Positions 15,894 through 23,042 of a stretch of DNA of 64,000 nt are shown in pieces. The stretch comes from Curtobacterium herbarum. GTDB taxonomy: Bacteria; Actinomycetota; Actinomycetes; Actinomycetales; Microbacteriaceae. The translations under genes were made by a program, and so were the position numbers. The stretch's first letter is position 1. Each line of letters begins with the position of its first letter. The stretch is taken from contig NZ_JAFBBT010000001.1 in the NCBI RefSeq assembly GCF_016907335.1, positions 3,451,807 through 3,515,806 on the forward strand, given 5' to 3'. The notes below the pieces were generated by a model. That model did no database searches, was not told where the DNA came from, and saw only the letters and a program-made list of their open reading frames with translations.

Positions 15894-17063
15894 GTGACGA
15901 CCAACTCACCCTCTCAACGGGTCCACCGTTTCGACGTGGTAGCGGCGAACGAGTTACCTGAGATGAACCGTTTGCAGAGATCGTTCTTTTCGAAGCACTA
16001 CCGGCCTCAATTCCTTGCGGGCGATGCGATCGACGTTGACGGGCAGTTCGGCTACCCCGTCGTCATGCTGCACGAGCTCCTGGCTGAATGGGACGTTGAC
16101 CCCAAGACGGCGATGGAGGGAGCGGCTCGCATCATCGACGCATACCCGAAGTCCGTGGCCAAAAGCAAAGCACGACAGTGCCTCGCCGACATGCACTACC
16201 TCCGGGAGGAGTGGGCCGATGCGTTGACGCTGACGTACGGTTTCCGACGGCTCGTTGCCTTCGTCGGCCTCAGCGACGTGCTGCCGCCACGTGCGGACGC
16301 CTGGGAGGTCATGCGGTGGGGATCCTCGAACATCACCAAGGCGGGCTGGCAAAACCTCGACGCGGCGCTTGATGACCTTCAAAGAACGCTCGACAGTTTC
16401 CACGACGAGCACGGCATCAGCATCATCGGGCATTTTTGGAGGCGACTGCATGCGAACGAAACCACAGAAGCGATAGCGCAGAGCCTTTACGACCTGATCG
16501 GTTCCGACTACTCCGTCGACCAGATCGTTCACCTCATCGAGCACGGCCGGACCGTCGGTTCGTACCCTCTGATCGCGTTCGAGGGCTTTGCAGGCTACGA
16601 GCGTCCCATCCCAGCAACTTGGAACCGCAGTAACCCGTACGCTTTCGAGGGCTTGATCCGAGCGCTCTGCCGGCCCCTGTTCCGCGAATCGGAGAACCGC
16701 GCGCGTGAGGCCGCTGGACTCCCGCGCGTCGGCGAGGGCCTGGTGTCCGAGATACGTCTGCTGCATCAACTACGTGCTGCGTTCCCCGACGAGCGAATTG
16801 ACCACCAGGCACGGCCATCGTGGCTTGCACCACAGTCCCTCGACATGGTGCTCCGCGGGCGAAACGTCGCAATCGAGTACCAGGGCGCCCAACACTCGCG
16901 CCCGGTGGAGTTCTTCGGTGGAACGAAGGCTTTCGAACGGCAGCAGCAGCGTGACGCTACGAAGCGTTGGCTGTGCGCTGCGCACGGGATGACCCTCCTC
17001 GAGGTCCACCCCGACTACCTGCTAGACGACATCATTGGAGCGGTACGCCGCGCTCTCGAGTAG
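15894..17063 (+). CDS. PD-(D/E)XK nuclease-like protein with a helical N-terminal domain
   Basis: This 389-aa protein has a mostly helical N-terminal part (residues 20-270), including CLADMHYLREEWADAL, that looks like helical repeats. The C-terminal 110 residues match a restriction-endonuclease fold: Glu in GLVSEIRLL (about 286), Asp in QSLDMVLRG (about 317), and IEYQGAQHSRP (about 327) where E-x-Q replaces the usual E-x-K. An FFGGTKAFERQQQRDATKR segment follows, common in this nuclease branch. DNA or RNA cleavage is inferred from the fold. It starts at GTG 15894; ATG 15963 is an alternative. It stands alone on its strand in accessory DNA, so a defence or mobile-element role is possible but unproven. 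Confidence 0.78.
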   Translation: MTTNSPSQRVHRFDVVAANELPEMNRLQRSFFSKHYRPQFLAGDAIDVDGQFGYPVVMLHELLAEWDVDPKTAMEGAARIIDAYPKSVAKSKARQCLADMHYLREEWADALTLTYGFRRLVAFVGLSDVLPPRADAWEVMRWGSSNITKAGWQNLDAALDDLQRTLDSFHDEHGISIIGHFWRRLHANETTEAIAQSLYDLIGSDYSVDQIVHLIEHGRTVGSYPLIAFEGFAGYERPIPATWNRSNPYAFEGLIRALCRPLFRESENRAREAAGLPRVGEGLVSEIRLLHQLRAAFPDERIDHQARPSWLAPQSLDMVLRGRNVAIEYQGAQHSRPVEFFGGTKAFERQQQRDATKRWLCAAHGMTLLEVHPDYLLDDIIGAVRRALE

Positions 17064-17166
17064 TCACACCACTCAAGACAGTCGCTCAATCCGCATCTCC
17101 AACACGTCGCTGATTGGCCAGCCTCGGACGCGTCCCACCCTCAGCCACCTTGGCTACGTCTCACAT

Positions 17167-17436
17167 TCAGTCGTTGAGCGCGTCCAGGCTCTTCCCGAAG
17201 TACCGGGTGAACCGGAGGCCCGTCGCGAAGGCGATTTGCATCTGCTTGTCTTCTTTCCGGGCCCGGGCGTTCAGCTTCATCACGCGGTAGCTCTCGCACC
17301 GAAGCCACATGTCGGCGTTGTGCAACGCAGCATCGTCTCGCAGCATGCCAACTCCGACGAATCCGTCGCGGGCGATCTCGAAGTCCAGCCTGTAGCCGAG
17401 GATGTCGTCGGTGGAGAATGCGGGCGGGCGGTGCAT
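17167..17436 (-). CDS. Small hypothetical protein
   Basis: This 89-aa protein, which I do not recognise, is balanced in composition: it starts MHRPPAFSTDDILGYRLDFEI, has a charged middle (LNARARKEDKQMQIAF) and ends FGKSLDALND. There is no signal peptide or membrane segment. The ATG at 17436 has GGAGCAGGTGG upstream. It converges on the nuclease-like gene, leaving about 100 bp between them. Codon usage is acceptable for the genome, which is why I keep it. Confidence 0.58.
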   Translation of the reverse strand: MHRPPAFSTDDILGYRLDFEIARDGFVGVGMLRDDAALHNADMWLRCESYRVMKLNARARKEDKQMQIAFATGLRFTRYFGKSLDALND

Positions 17437-17512
17437 ACGCGGTCACCACCTGCTCCGGCTCGGCGAGAACGAGAGTGAAGCCCGCCTCCGCTGACAGCGG
17501 ACCGGGCTCACG

Positions 17513-17872
17513 TCATCCGTCGGACAGGCCGTGAGCGGAGAACCTGCTCCGGAGCCCACCATATTCGAGGACCCAGGGCCCGTCGCCGGAGGTCGACCCG
17601 GGCCACTCGAAGACGATGTCGAAATGGTCTTGGAACGGACCTCCGGACCCAGAGGTCTGAATCGACGATGCCTCCACTCCTCCCGGCCCACGGAGAACGA
17701 ACCGATCCGAGAAGTGGTCCGGCTCCTGGCTCGTGACTCGGCCGTCTCCCCGAGAAACGTCGTGCAGCCCGGACCAGACGCGGAGGTTCAGATAGCCGCG
17801 CGAGACCTCCAGGAACAGAGGAGTCACGACAGAGTCAATCGCAACGTCCGGGCGCGCAATGAAGACAGCCAT
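17513..17872 (-). CDS. Hypothetical protein, possibly a beta-rich domain
   Basis: This 119-aa protein begins MAVFIARPDVAIDSVVTPLFLEV and continues with alternating polar and hydrophobic stretches (YLNLRVWSGLHDVSRGD, DHFDIVFEWPGS, WVLEYGGLRSRF), which suggests a beta-sandwich. It lies 10 bp after the secreted-protein gene on the same strand, so the two probably form an operon. The ATG at 17872 lacks a clear ribosome site; a GTG at 17878 is the alternative. No family is recognised. Confidence 0.6.
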   Translation of the reverse strand: MAVFIARPDVAIDSVVTPLFLEVSRGYLNLRVWSGLHDVSRGDGRVTSQEPDHFSDRFVLRGPGGVEASSIQTSGSGGPFQDHFDIVFEWPGSTSGDGPWVLEYGGLRSRFSAHGLSDG

Positions 17873-17882
17873 GTCCGACACG

Positions 17883-18491
17883 CTACTGAGTGATCGCGGA
17901 AGCGTCGTCGTAGTAGGCGACCGACCCCCACGCGATCTCCGCGATCCCATCCACACGCTCACCGGGAACGGGGCAGAACTCGTCAGTGCGCGTCAGCAGG
18001 TAAGTCCCCGGTCCTGACGCTCGCCCGCAGGACTGGTACGTTCCGCCTCCGATGGAGTAGTCGCAGCTCAGCGTTCGATGGGTGCCGTACGACATGCTGT
18101 TCGCCGAGGCCGAGAGGCGAAGATCGCCAGGAGCAACCTGGATGTGCATGAGCACTTCACCGCCGTTCTTCCCGATACTCGCGTCGGGCGTGGCCCCACG
18201 CGACCCCGCTCCCGCCGGTGCTGAGATCACGGATGAAGACTGCCCTGGGTGATCGCATCGATATGACAGTGCGTTGATCGAACTCTGCTGCTCCGCGATC
18301 GGGAGCGGCTTGCCGCTCGGGTCGTCCAGGTTCAGGCGGACTCCGGGGCAGACGGTGACCACGCCTCCAGCTGCGGACGGGGCCGGAGGCGACACCGCTC
18401 TTGCGACGGCGTTGGCCGGCGCCGCTACCGCCCCAACCGAGAGCACAACCATCCCGACAGCGAAGAGCAACCTCGACGGCACCCTCATCAT
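17883..18491 (-). CDS. Secreted protein of unknown function
   Basis: This 202-aa protein has a classical signal peptide: MMRVPSR, then a hydrophobic core LLFAVGMVVLSVGAVA, then an APANAVA cleavage region near residue 29. The mature part is Ser/Gly-rich, with Cys at VCPG, RCDH, SCDYS, SCGR and FCPV, and ends AWGSVAYYDDASAITQ. An even spread of about five Cys suggests disulfides outside the cell. The start at ATG 18491 is set by GGAAGG five bases upstream, better than the GTG-type starts further out. The next gene begins 10 bp after its stop. No enzyme motif is seen. Confidence 0.75.
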   Translation of the reverse strand: MMRVPSRLLFAVGMVVLSVGAVAAPANAVARAVSPPAPSAAGGVVTVCPGVRLNLDDPSGKPLPIAEQQSSINALSYRCDHPGQSSSVISAPAGAGSRGATPDASIGKNGGEVLMHIQVAPGDLRLSASANSMSYGTHRTLSCDYSIGGGTYQSCGRASGPGTYLLTRTDEFCPVPGERVDGIAEIAWGSVAYYDDASAITQ

Positions 18492-18638
18492 GATTTCCTT
18501 CCATCGGCGCACTAGATCGTGAGCACAGCATGGTCCTGCTCTCGGAGATCGTCATGTCCTCACTACTGCGGACCGCCGCATGCGACGGTTTCGCTCTTGA
18601 CGGCCTCAGAGCCCGATGCTGATGCCTTTGACGGCTCA

Positions 18639-18866
18639 TCACAGTTGAAGGGGTGGGTGGGGTCTGAAGCCACCGGACTCGAGCAAGCTGCGGACGATGA
18701 AGATGTTGAGGTTCCGGAAGCCGAGCGCAGAGCCGCGGAGGTGTTCGCGGCGCCTGTTGATGGCCTCTGTCGGACCGTTGGAAGTGCCGAGCCGGTTGAA
18801 GATCACCAACACGTCGGTGGCGCGCTGCTGCAGGTTCCGGCCGAGCCGGCGGATTGTGACCCGCGA
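18639..18866 (-). pseudogene. C-terminal relic of an ISL3-family transposase
   Basis: On the minus strand the frame reads TDVLVIFNRLGTSNGPTEA, then INRRREHLRGSALGFRN, then SLLESGGFRP before a TGA at 18639. This is the conserved C-terminus of ISL3 transposases (DDE_Tnp_ISL3). Only about 75 residues remain; the rest of the enzyme and both terminal repeats are missing. It marks past insertion-sequence activity in the accessory segment. Confidence 0.82.
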
Positions 18867-18926
18867 TGCGGGGCTAGTCGATCACGGCCACCACGAGAGC
18901 AGCCCACCGGATCACCGCGGACCCGT

Positions 18927-19577
18927 TCACGTCAGAGACGAGTCCGAGGTCCCGCCACTCCGCGGGTCCGCTGCGGGGATGATCGACTCCAACAACCGCA
19001 ACACCCGCTCCCCATCAACCGCATCCGGGTCGAGCAGCCACTGCACCTGCAGCCCGTCCGACACCGCGATGCTCAGGCTCGCCAGGTCCTCCGCGTCCAG
19101 GTCGTCCCGGATCCGGCCCGACGACTGGTCCCGCCGGATCAGCTCGGCCAGGTCGGCCCGCAGCCGGGTGAACCGGTCGCGCATGAACTCCCGCGTCGCC
19201 GGATGCCCTTCCTGCACGGCGTCGGCCGAGAGGGTCGTGTACAACTGCACGAGCCCCGGCACGGCCCGGTTACGGGCAGCACTCTCGCGCATGTCGCCGA
19301 TCGCGGACTTCATCCGCTCCGGTGCACCCTGTTCGCGCACCTCGTGCTCGCGGTAGACGGCGAGCAGCAGTTCGTCGCGGCTCGGGAAGTAGTGCCGCAG
19401 CGCCGCGTGCGTGATCCCGAGGGCGTCCGCCACGGACCGCAGCGAGGACGCGTCGACCCCCTGCTCGGCGACCATCCGGATCATCTCGTCGAGGATCTGG
19501 GCCCGTCGTTCGGTGCCCTTGCGGTAGCCGCCGCGGCGCGGCGGCGTCACGGCGTCGTCGTCCACGGGGTCGGTCAC
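18927..19577 (-). CDS. TetR-family transcriptional regulator
   Basis: This 216-aa protein has the TetR DNA-binding domain near residues 20-70: GTERRAQILDEMIRMVAEQG, then SLRSVADALGITHAALRHYFPSRDELL, which contains the recognition helix. The C-terminal domain has the LADLIRRDQ-like and DGLQVQWLLDPDAVD segments typical of the TetR_C group that senses small hydrophobic ligands. The start at GTG 19577 leaves a 20-residue acidic, basic extension before the fold. It lies 35 bp downstream of the small membrane protein gene at 19613 on the same strand. Its target is unknown. Confidence 0.92.
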   Translation of the reverse strand: MTDPVDDDAVTPPRRGGYRKGTERRAQILDEMIRMVAEQGVDASSLRSVADALGITHAALRHYFPSRDELLLAVYREHEVREQGAPERMKSAIGDMRESAARNRAVPGLVQLYTTLSADAVQEGHPATREFMRDRFTRLRADLAELIRRDQSSGRIRDDLDAEDLASLSIAVSDGLQVQWLLDPDAVDGERVLRLLESIIPAADPRSGGTSDSSLT

Positions 19578-19612
19578 CGTGCCAACTTACCGCTGGAAGG
19601 TTTTGATCAGCG

Positions 19613-20020
19613 TCACAGGATCTCGAGTGCTCCGAACACCGTGACACCGAGGCCCACGACGGCTCCGCAGATGCCGACGCACGTCACGACGTACGCGAAC
19701 ACCAGCGCGGCACGCGCCGCTCGGACTCGCTTCAGCGCCGACGCAGCCACGAGCGTCGCCGCGATGACCACCGGCAACGAGGCGAACCAGGTGATGCCCT
19801 GGACCAGATCAGCGGCCCTGACGTCGGCGGGAGGCGCGCGGAGGACCCCGCGGCCGCTCTCGTCGGTTGCTCGGTACGCAGCATCGATCGGAGCGGTGTG
19901 CATGTCCGTCAGGACGCACGCCCACGCCTGCCCTGCCATGAGCGCGAGCGCGATGGACGGCACGACCCAGGCCATCACCTGCGTCAGTCGGGTCTCCCTC
20001 ACCCTTCCACCCTGCAGCAA
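19613..20020 (-). CDS. Small membrane protein, intact paralogue of the fragment at 6602
   Basis: This 135-aa protein has three hydrophobic segments (about residues 16-36, 76-95, 106-130). Between the first and second lies a conserved extracytoplasmic-looking motif, MHTAPIDAAYRATDESGRG. The same motif is found in the truncated copy at 6602. The start is uncertain: TTG 20020, GTG 20002 or ATG 19975. It may be co-transcribed with the TetR gene 35 bp downstream. Function unknown. Confidence 0.75.
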   Translation of the reverse strand: MLQGGRVRETRLTQVMAWVVPSIALALMAGQAWACVLTDMHTAPIDAAYRATDESGRGVLRAPPADVRAADLVQGITWFASLPVVIAATLVAASALKRVRAARAALVFAYVVTCVGICGAVVGLGVTVFGALEIL

Positions 20021-20116
20021 CCGAGACCGACGGAGGATCCGTCGAACGAGTGAGAAGTCGCAAGCGGATCACCGCGAGCGCGTCGTGACGCTGGGTCAGG
20101 ACCCAGCGGCCAGTGG

Positions 20117-20162
20117 CGGACGGGAGGCCCGGATCACCACCCGTGACGCGCCTCCCGTCCGG
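20117..20162. repeat. REP-like inverted repeat with GGACGGGAGGC arms
   Basis: GGACGGGAGGCCCGG (20118-20132) faces CGCCTCCCGTCCGG (20149-20162), forming a hairpin that also lies just after the marR stop on the minus strand and could act as its terminator. The same 11-mer recurs at 22184, 22213 (inverted), 26603, 44206 and 62625. Confidence 0.6.
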
Positions 20163-20168
20163 TGGGTG

Positions 20169-20735
20169 TCAGGAACCGGCCGCCGACCCGTCGGGGTCGG
20201 CACCCGCCTCCGGCACCGTGTACTCGTCCACCGGTGTCGGCAGGCCGGCGTCGAGCGCGGCCGTGATCTGCGCGAGGCAGCGCGCCAGCACCGCGTTGTC
20301 CTCGGCGGAGAGGTGGTCGATGACCTCGACGACGGCCTCGTGGAAGACCTCGTACGACCGGTCGATCTTGCGGGCGGCCTGCACGGTCGGCTCGAGCACC
20401 TGCGCTCGGCGGTCGGTGGGGTGCGGGGCCCGGAGCAGGTCGCCCTTCTCGACCAGGCCGTCGACGATCTTGGTGACCGAGGCGTTCGAGACCGACAGCA
20501 TGACGGCGAGGTCCTTCGGCCCCATGCTCCGGCCGTCGCGGTGCGCCTGCAGCATGTAGCGGACGGTGAGGAACTCGTTCTTCGTCAGGCCGCTCTCGCC
20601 ACGGGCACGTTCGAGCTGGTCCTCTTCGGCGTGCTGCAGCCGGAGCAGGGCGTCGACCGCGGTCTTGGCGGACCGGGTGCGGGGCTCGCGGGCGTAGAGG
20701 TGGACGTGCTCGCGGCGGACGACGGTCAACGGCAT
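20169..20735 (-). CDS. MarR-family transcriptional regulator
   Basis: This 188-aa winged-helix regulator shows GLTKNEFLTVRYML, MGPKDLAVMLSVSNASVTKIVDGLVEKGDLLR (recognition helix) and the wing APHPTDRRAQVLEPT with the DRR signature. Helices before and after form the dimer interface. It lies 84 bp downstream of a 60-aa gene on the same strand and probably shares its promoter. A palindrome upstream of that gene (21063-21075) could be its own operator. MarR proteins often respond to phenolics or oxidants, and the nearby manganese catalase fits an oxidant theme, but that is inference. Confidence 0.93.
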   Translation of the reverse strand: MPLTVVRREHVHLYAREPRTRSAKTAVDALLRLQHAEEDQLERARGESGLTKNEFLTVRYMLQAHRDGRSMGPKDLAVMLSVSNASVTKIVDGLVEKGDLLRAPHPTDRRAQVLEPTVQAARKIDRSYEVFHEAVVEVIDHLSAEDNAVLARCLAQITAALDAGLPTPVDEYTVPEAGADPDGSAAGS

Positions 20736-20819
20736 GGGTGGGTGTCTCCCTCACCCGTGCGGGCGGGCGGTCGTGCGGGCAGGCGCGTGGCGCCGGCACC
20801 TGCGGGCAGGCAGATCGGG

Positions 20820-21002
20820 TCAGGCGGCCGGCGCGACGAAGAAGTCGGCGTAGGACAGTTCGGTGCGGCGGGACAGCAGCGACGGGTCCTCGATCCGCTG
20901 GGCGACCCAGGCGTCGATGACGGCCGGGTCGGTGAGCCCGACGCGCGGGTGGGAGCCGCCGAACCGGGTGTCGTGCGAGGTGCCGTGGTACGTGCTCTGC
21001 AT
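20820..21002 (-). CDS. 60-aa conserved-looking small protein upstream of marR
   Basis: The ATG at 21002 follows a strong GAGGAAGG ribosome site and encodes 60 residues: MQSTYHGTSHDTRFGGSHPR, then an acidic helix DPAVIDAWVAQRIEDPSLL and the end ADFFVAPAA. There is no membrane segment or Cys. The good ribosome site and clean codon usage support it as real. It would be the first gene of a two-gene unit with the MarR regulator. I recognise no family. Confidence 0.7.
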   Translation of the reverse strand: MQSTYHGTSHDTRFGGSHPRVGLTDPAVIDAWVAQRIEDPSLLSRRTELSYADFFVAPAA

Positions 21003-21062
21003 GGGTGCGCCTTCCTCGTCGAGGGTCTGCCTGCCGTCCGTCCATCCGGACGTGAGGACTCT

Positions 21063-21075
21063 TTCACATCGTGAA
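21063..21075. promoter_or_regulatory. Candidate operator upstream of the 60-aa/marR unit
   Basis: TTCACATCGTGAA is a perfect inverted repeat (5-bp arms, 3-bp spacer) 60 bp upstream of the 60-aa gene, and CGAACAGTTCG, another perfect palindrome, lies about 15 bp further up. Both are the size of MarR half-site pairs. No binding data; a guess from symmetry and position. Confidence 0.3.
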
Positions 21076-21146
21076 CAATGAGGGCAACGAACAGTTCGTC
21101 GAGTTGTACAGTTCGCGCACCGAACGACCCGTGGGCCCGCTCCGGA

Positions 21147-21189
21147 CGCACGCGAGCCCCTCCTCCGACGGAGGAAGGGCTCGTGCGTG
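21147..21189 (-). terminator. Terminator of the manganese catalase gene
   Basis: GAGCCC and TCCTCC pair with GGAGGA and GGGCTC around a GAC loop, extended outward by ACGCAC/GTGCGT. It lies 13 bp after the catalase stop on the minus strand. Confidence 0.8.
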
Positions 21190-21201
21190 GGCCGGTCCGG
21201 A

Positions 21202-22083
21202 CTACTCCTTGTTGAGCTTGTCCTGCACCGTGCCGGCGATCTTCTCGACCGTGTTCGGCAGCTCGGTCGTGCCGTACAGGCGCGAGTCCGCGTGCGTGGG
21301 CGGCGGCATCGGCACCGTGGTCGTGGGGCCGTCGTGGTACGAGTACTCACCCTTGCCGTCGAACGACGGACCGCTCGCCCAGGGGCCGTTCTTCGCCTCG
21401 GCACCGTCGGAGAAGTTGAGGTACTGGTAGTTGACCTCCTGGTTCTCCTTGTGCTGCGGGAAGTTGCTCGGCACCGGCATGGTCTCGAGCCCCTGCTCGC
21501 GGAGCTCGGCCGCTGCGGTCGCCCACATGTTCTGGTGCATGGTGTCGCGGGCGATGAGGAAGCTCAGCAGGTCCCGCACACCGTGGTCGTCGGTCATGTG
21601 GAACAGCCGGGCGGCCTGCACACGGCCCTGCATCTCGGCGTTCTCGTTCGCCGTGAAGTCGGCGAGCAGGTTGCCGCTGGCGGTGATGTACGAGCCCTGC
21701 CAGGGGTTCCCGTTGCTGTCCACCGGACGCGCGCCGGCGCCGGCGACGATGGCGTGCTGGACGTCCGTGCCGCCGACGATCGCGGCGACCGTCGGGTCGT
21801 CCTGCAGGGCGTCCTCGGTGATGCCGAGCGGGGACTTCTCGAGCAGCTGGGCGATCATCGTCGCGAGCATCTCGACGTGGCCCATCTCCTCCGCGCCGAT
21901 GCCGAACACCATGTCGCGGTACTTGCCCGGGATGTGCATGTTCCACGCCTGGAACTGGTACTGCAGGGCGACGGAGATCTCGCCGTACTGGCCGCCGAGC
22001 ACCTCCTGGAGCTTCCGCGCGTAGACCGCGTCGGGCTTGTCGGGGGTCGCCGTGAACTGGAGCTCTTGCTTGTGGAAGTACAA
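21202..22083 (-). CDS. Manganese (non-haem) catalase
   Basis: This enzyme breaks down hydrogen peroxide at a dinuclear manganese centre in a four-helix bundle. The 293-aa protein shows the five ligand motifs: GGQYGEISVALQYQ (Glu about 36), EEMGHVEML (Glu and His about 66-69), ENAEMQGR (Glu about 149) and RDTMHQNM (His about 182). The C-terminal part has the TMPVPSNFPQHK segment of this family. There is no signal peptide. The start is TTG 22083, with AGGAG six bases upstream and no competing ATG. It is monocistronic, with a terminator on one side and a REP-like hairpin on the other. Confidence 0.96.
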   Translation of the reverse strand: MYFHKQELQFTATPDKPDAVYARKLQEVLGGQYGEISVALQYQFQAWNMHIPGKYRDMVFGIGAEEMGHVEMLATMIAQLLEKSPLGITEDALQDDPTVAAIVGGTDVQHAIVAGAGARPVDSNGNPWQGSYITASGNLLADFTANENAEMQGRVQAARLFHMTDDHGVRDLLSFLIARDTMHQNMWATAAAELREQGLETMPVPSNFPQHKENQEVNYQYLNFSDGAEAKNGPWASGPSFDGKGEYSYHDGPTTTVPMPPPTHADSRLYGTTELPNTVEKIAGTVQDKLNKE

Positions 22084-22181
22084 ATCGTTCTCCTGTTTCC
22101 GTGTCGGTTCCGGGATCCGTTCCGAGCGTCGGCGCGAGCCGCTGGACGGCTGTCCGGAGTGTTCAGATCACGCGGCTGCCG

Positions 22182-22227
22182 CCGGACGGGAGGCGCGGGG
22201 CGGCCCCGCCACGGGCCTCCCGTCCGG
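22182..22227. repeat. REP-like inverted repeat between catalase and SDR genes
   Basis: CCGGACGGGAGGCGCGGGGC faces CCGCCACGGGCCTCCCGTCC with a GGCC centre, giving a long GC-rich hairpin. It lies in the divergent intergenic region, not after a stop codon, so it is not an ordinary terminator. It shares the GGACGGGAGGC core with the other copies. Confidence 0.62.
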
Positions 22228-22260
22228 CACCCGGCCGGGCACCGGCGTACCGTCGGCGAC

Positions 22261-22959
22261 GTGGATCTCCAGCTGCAGGACCGTGTCGCACTCGTCGTCG
22301 GTGGGAAGGGGTACATCGGCACCGCCGTCGTGGACCGCCTCCGCCAGGAGGGCGCGACCGTCGTCGTCGCCTCCCGCACCGCGGACGCGGCCGACGGTGC
22401 TGCGTCGGGCAGTGTGGCGATGGACACGGCCGACCAGACCTCCGTCGACGCCGCGGTGGCCCGGGTGCTCGAACAGCACGGACGCATCGACGTCCTGGTC
22501 GTCACCGCCGCCCCCGCGGCGAACACCCTCGACCCCGAGCGCCGCTCCGACCCGGACCAGGTCGCCGCAGCCGTCGACGGCAAGGCGCTCGGGTTCCTCC
22601 GGGTCGCGAACGCCGTCCTGCCCGCGCAGCGTCAGGCCGGCTTCGGCCGCGTCGTCGTCGTCAGCGGGCAGAACGCCTACCTGTCGGGGAACATCACGAC
22701 CTCGCTGCGGAACGCGGCCACGAACGTGATCGCGAAGAACCTGGCCGACGAGACCGCGGGCACCGGCGTGACCGTGAACGTCGTGAACCCGGGCACCGTG
22801 CGGGACGAACCGAGCGCCGAGGTCCGACCGGGGGCCGGTGGCGAGTCCAGCCCGCAGCAGATCGCGGACCTGGTGGCGTTCCTGTCGTCCCCGCTGTCGG
22901 TGGTGTCGGGCGAGTCGATCTCGATCGCGCACCGCGTCCTCGGGAGCGTCACCGTCTGA
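22261..22959 (+). CDS. Short-chain dehydrogenase/reductase with altered active site
   Basis: This 232-aa Rossmann-fold protein begins LQDRVALVVGGKGYIGTAVV, where GGKGYIG replaces the common TGxxxGIG. It has the ASRTAD cofactor-loop segment, VLVVTAAP (in place of NNAG), VVVVSG with the conserved Ser, and VTVNVVNPGTV. The catalytic Y-x-x-x-K is not where it should be: the aligned segment reads ITTSLRNAATN, so Tyr appears as Thr and Lys as Asn. It is therefore either a non-catalytic or unusual SDR. The start at GTG 22261 gives a normal N-terminus. The alpha/beta-hydrolase gene follows after 83 bp on the same strand. Confidence 0.86.
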   Translation: MDLQLQDRVALVVGGKGYIGTAVVDRLRQEGATVVVASRTADAADGAASGSVAMDTADQTSVDAAVARVLEQHGRIDVLVVTAAPAANTLDPERRSDPDQVAAAVDGKALGFLRVANAVLPAQRQAGFGRVVVVSGQNAYLSGNITTSLRNAATNVIAKNLADETAGTGVTVNVVNPGTVRDEPSAEVRPGAGGESSPQQIADLVAFLSSPLSVVSGESISIAHRVLGSVTV

Positions 22960-23042
22960 CCCGCCGGCGCGGACGACACCGCGTCCGTCCCCCTTCCACT
23001 GCGCTCCTTCCACTGGGCTCCGGGCGGGTGTTGACTGCCGCC

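Noticed and set aside
18519..21074. An 851-codon open frame on the plus strand
   Set aside because: It runs antisense through the ISL3 relic, tetR, a membrane protein gene and marR, with arginine- and proline-rich translation and no domain; a product of high GC.
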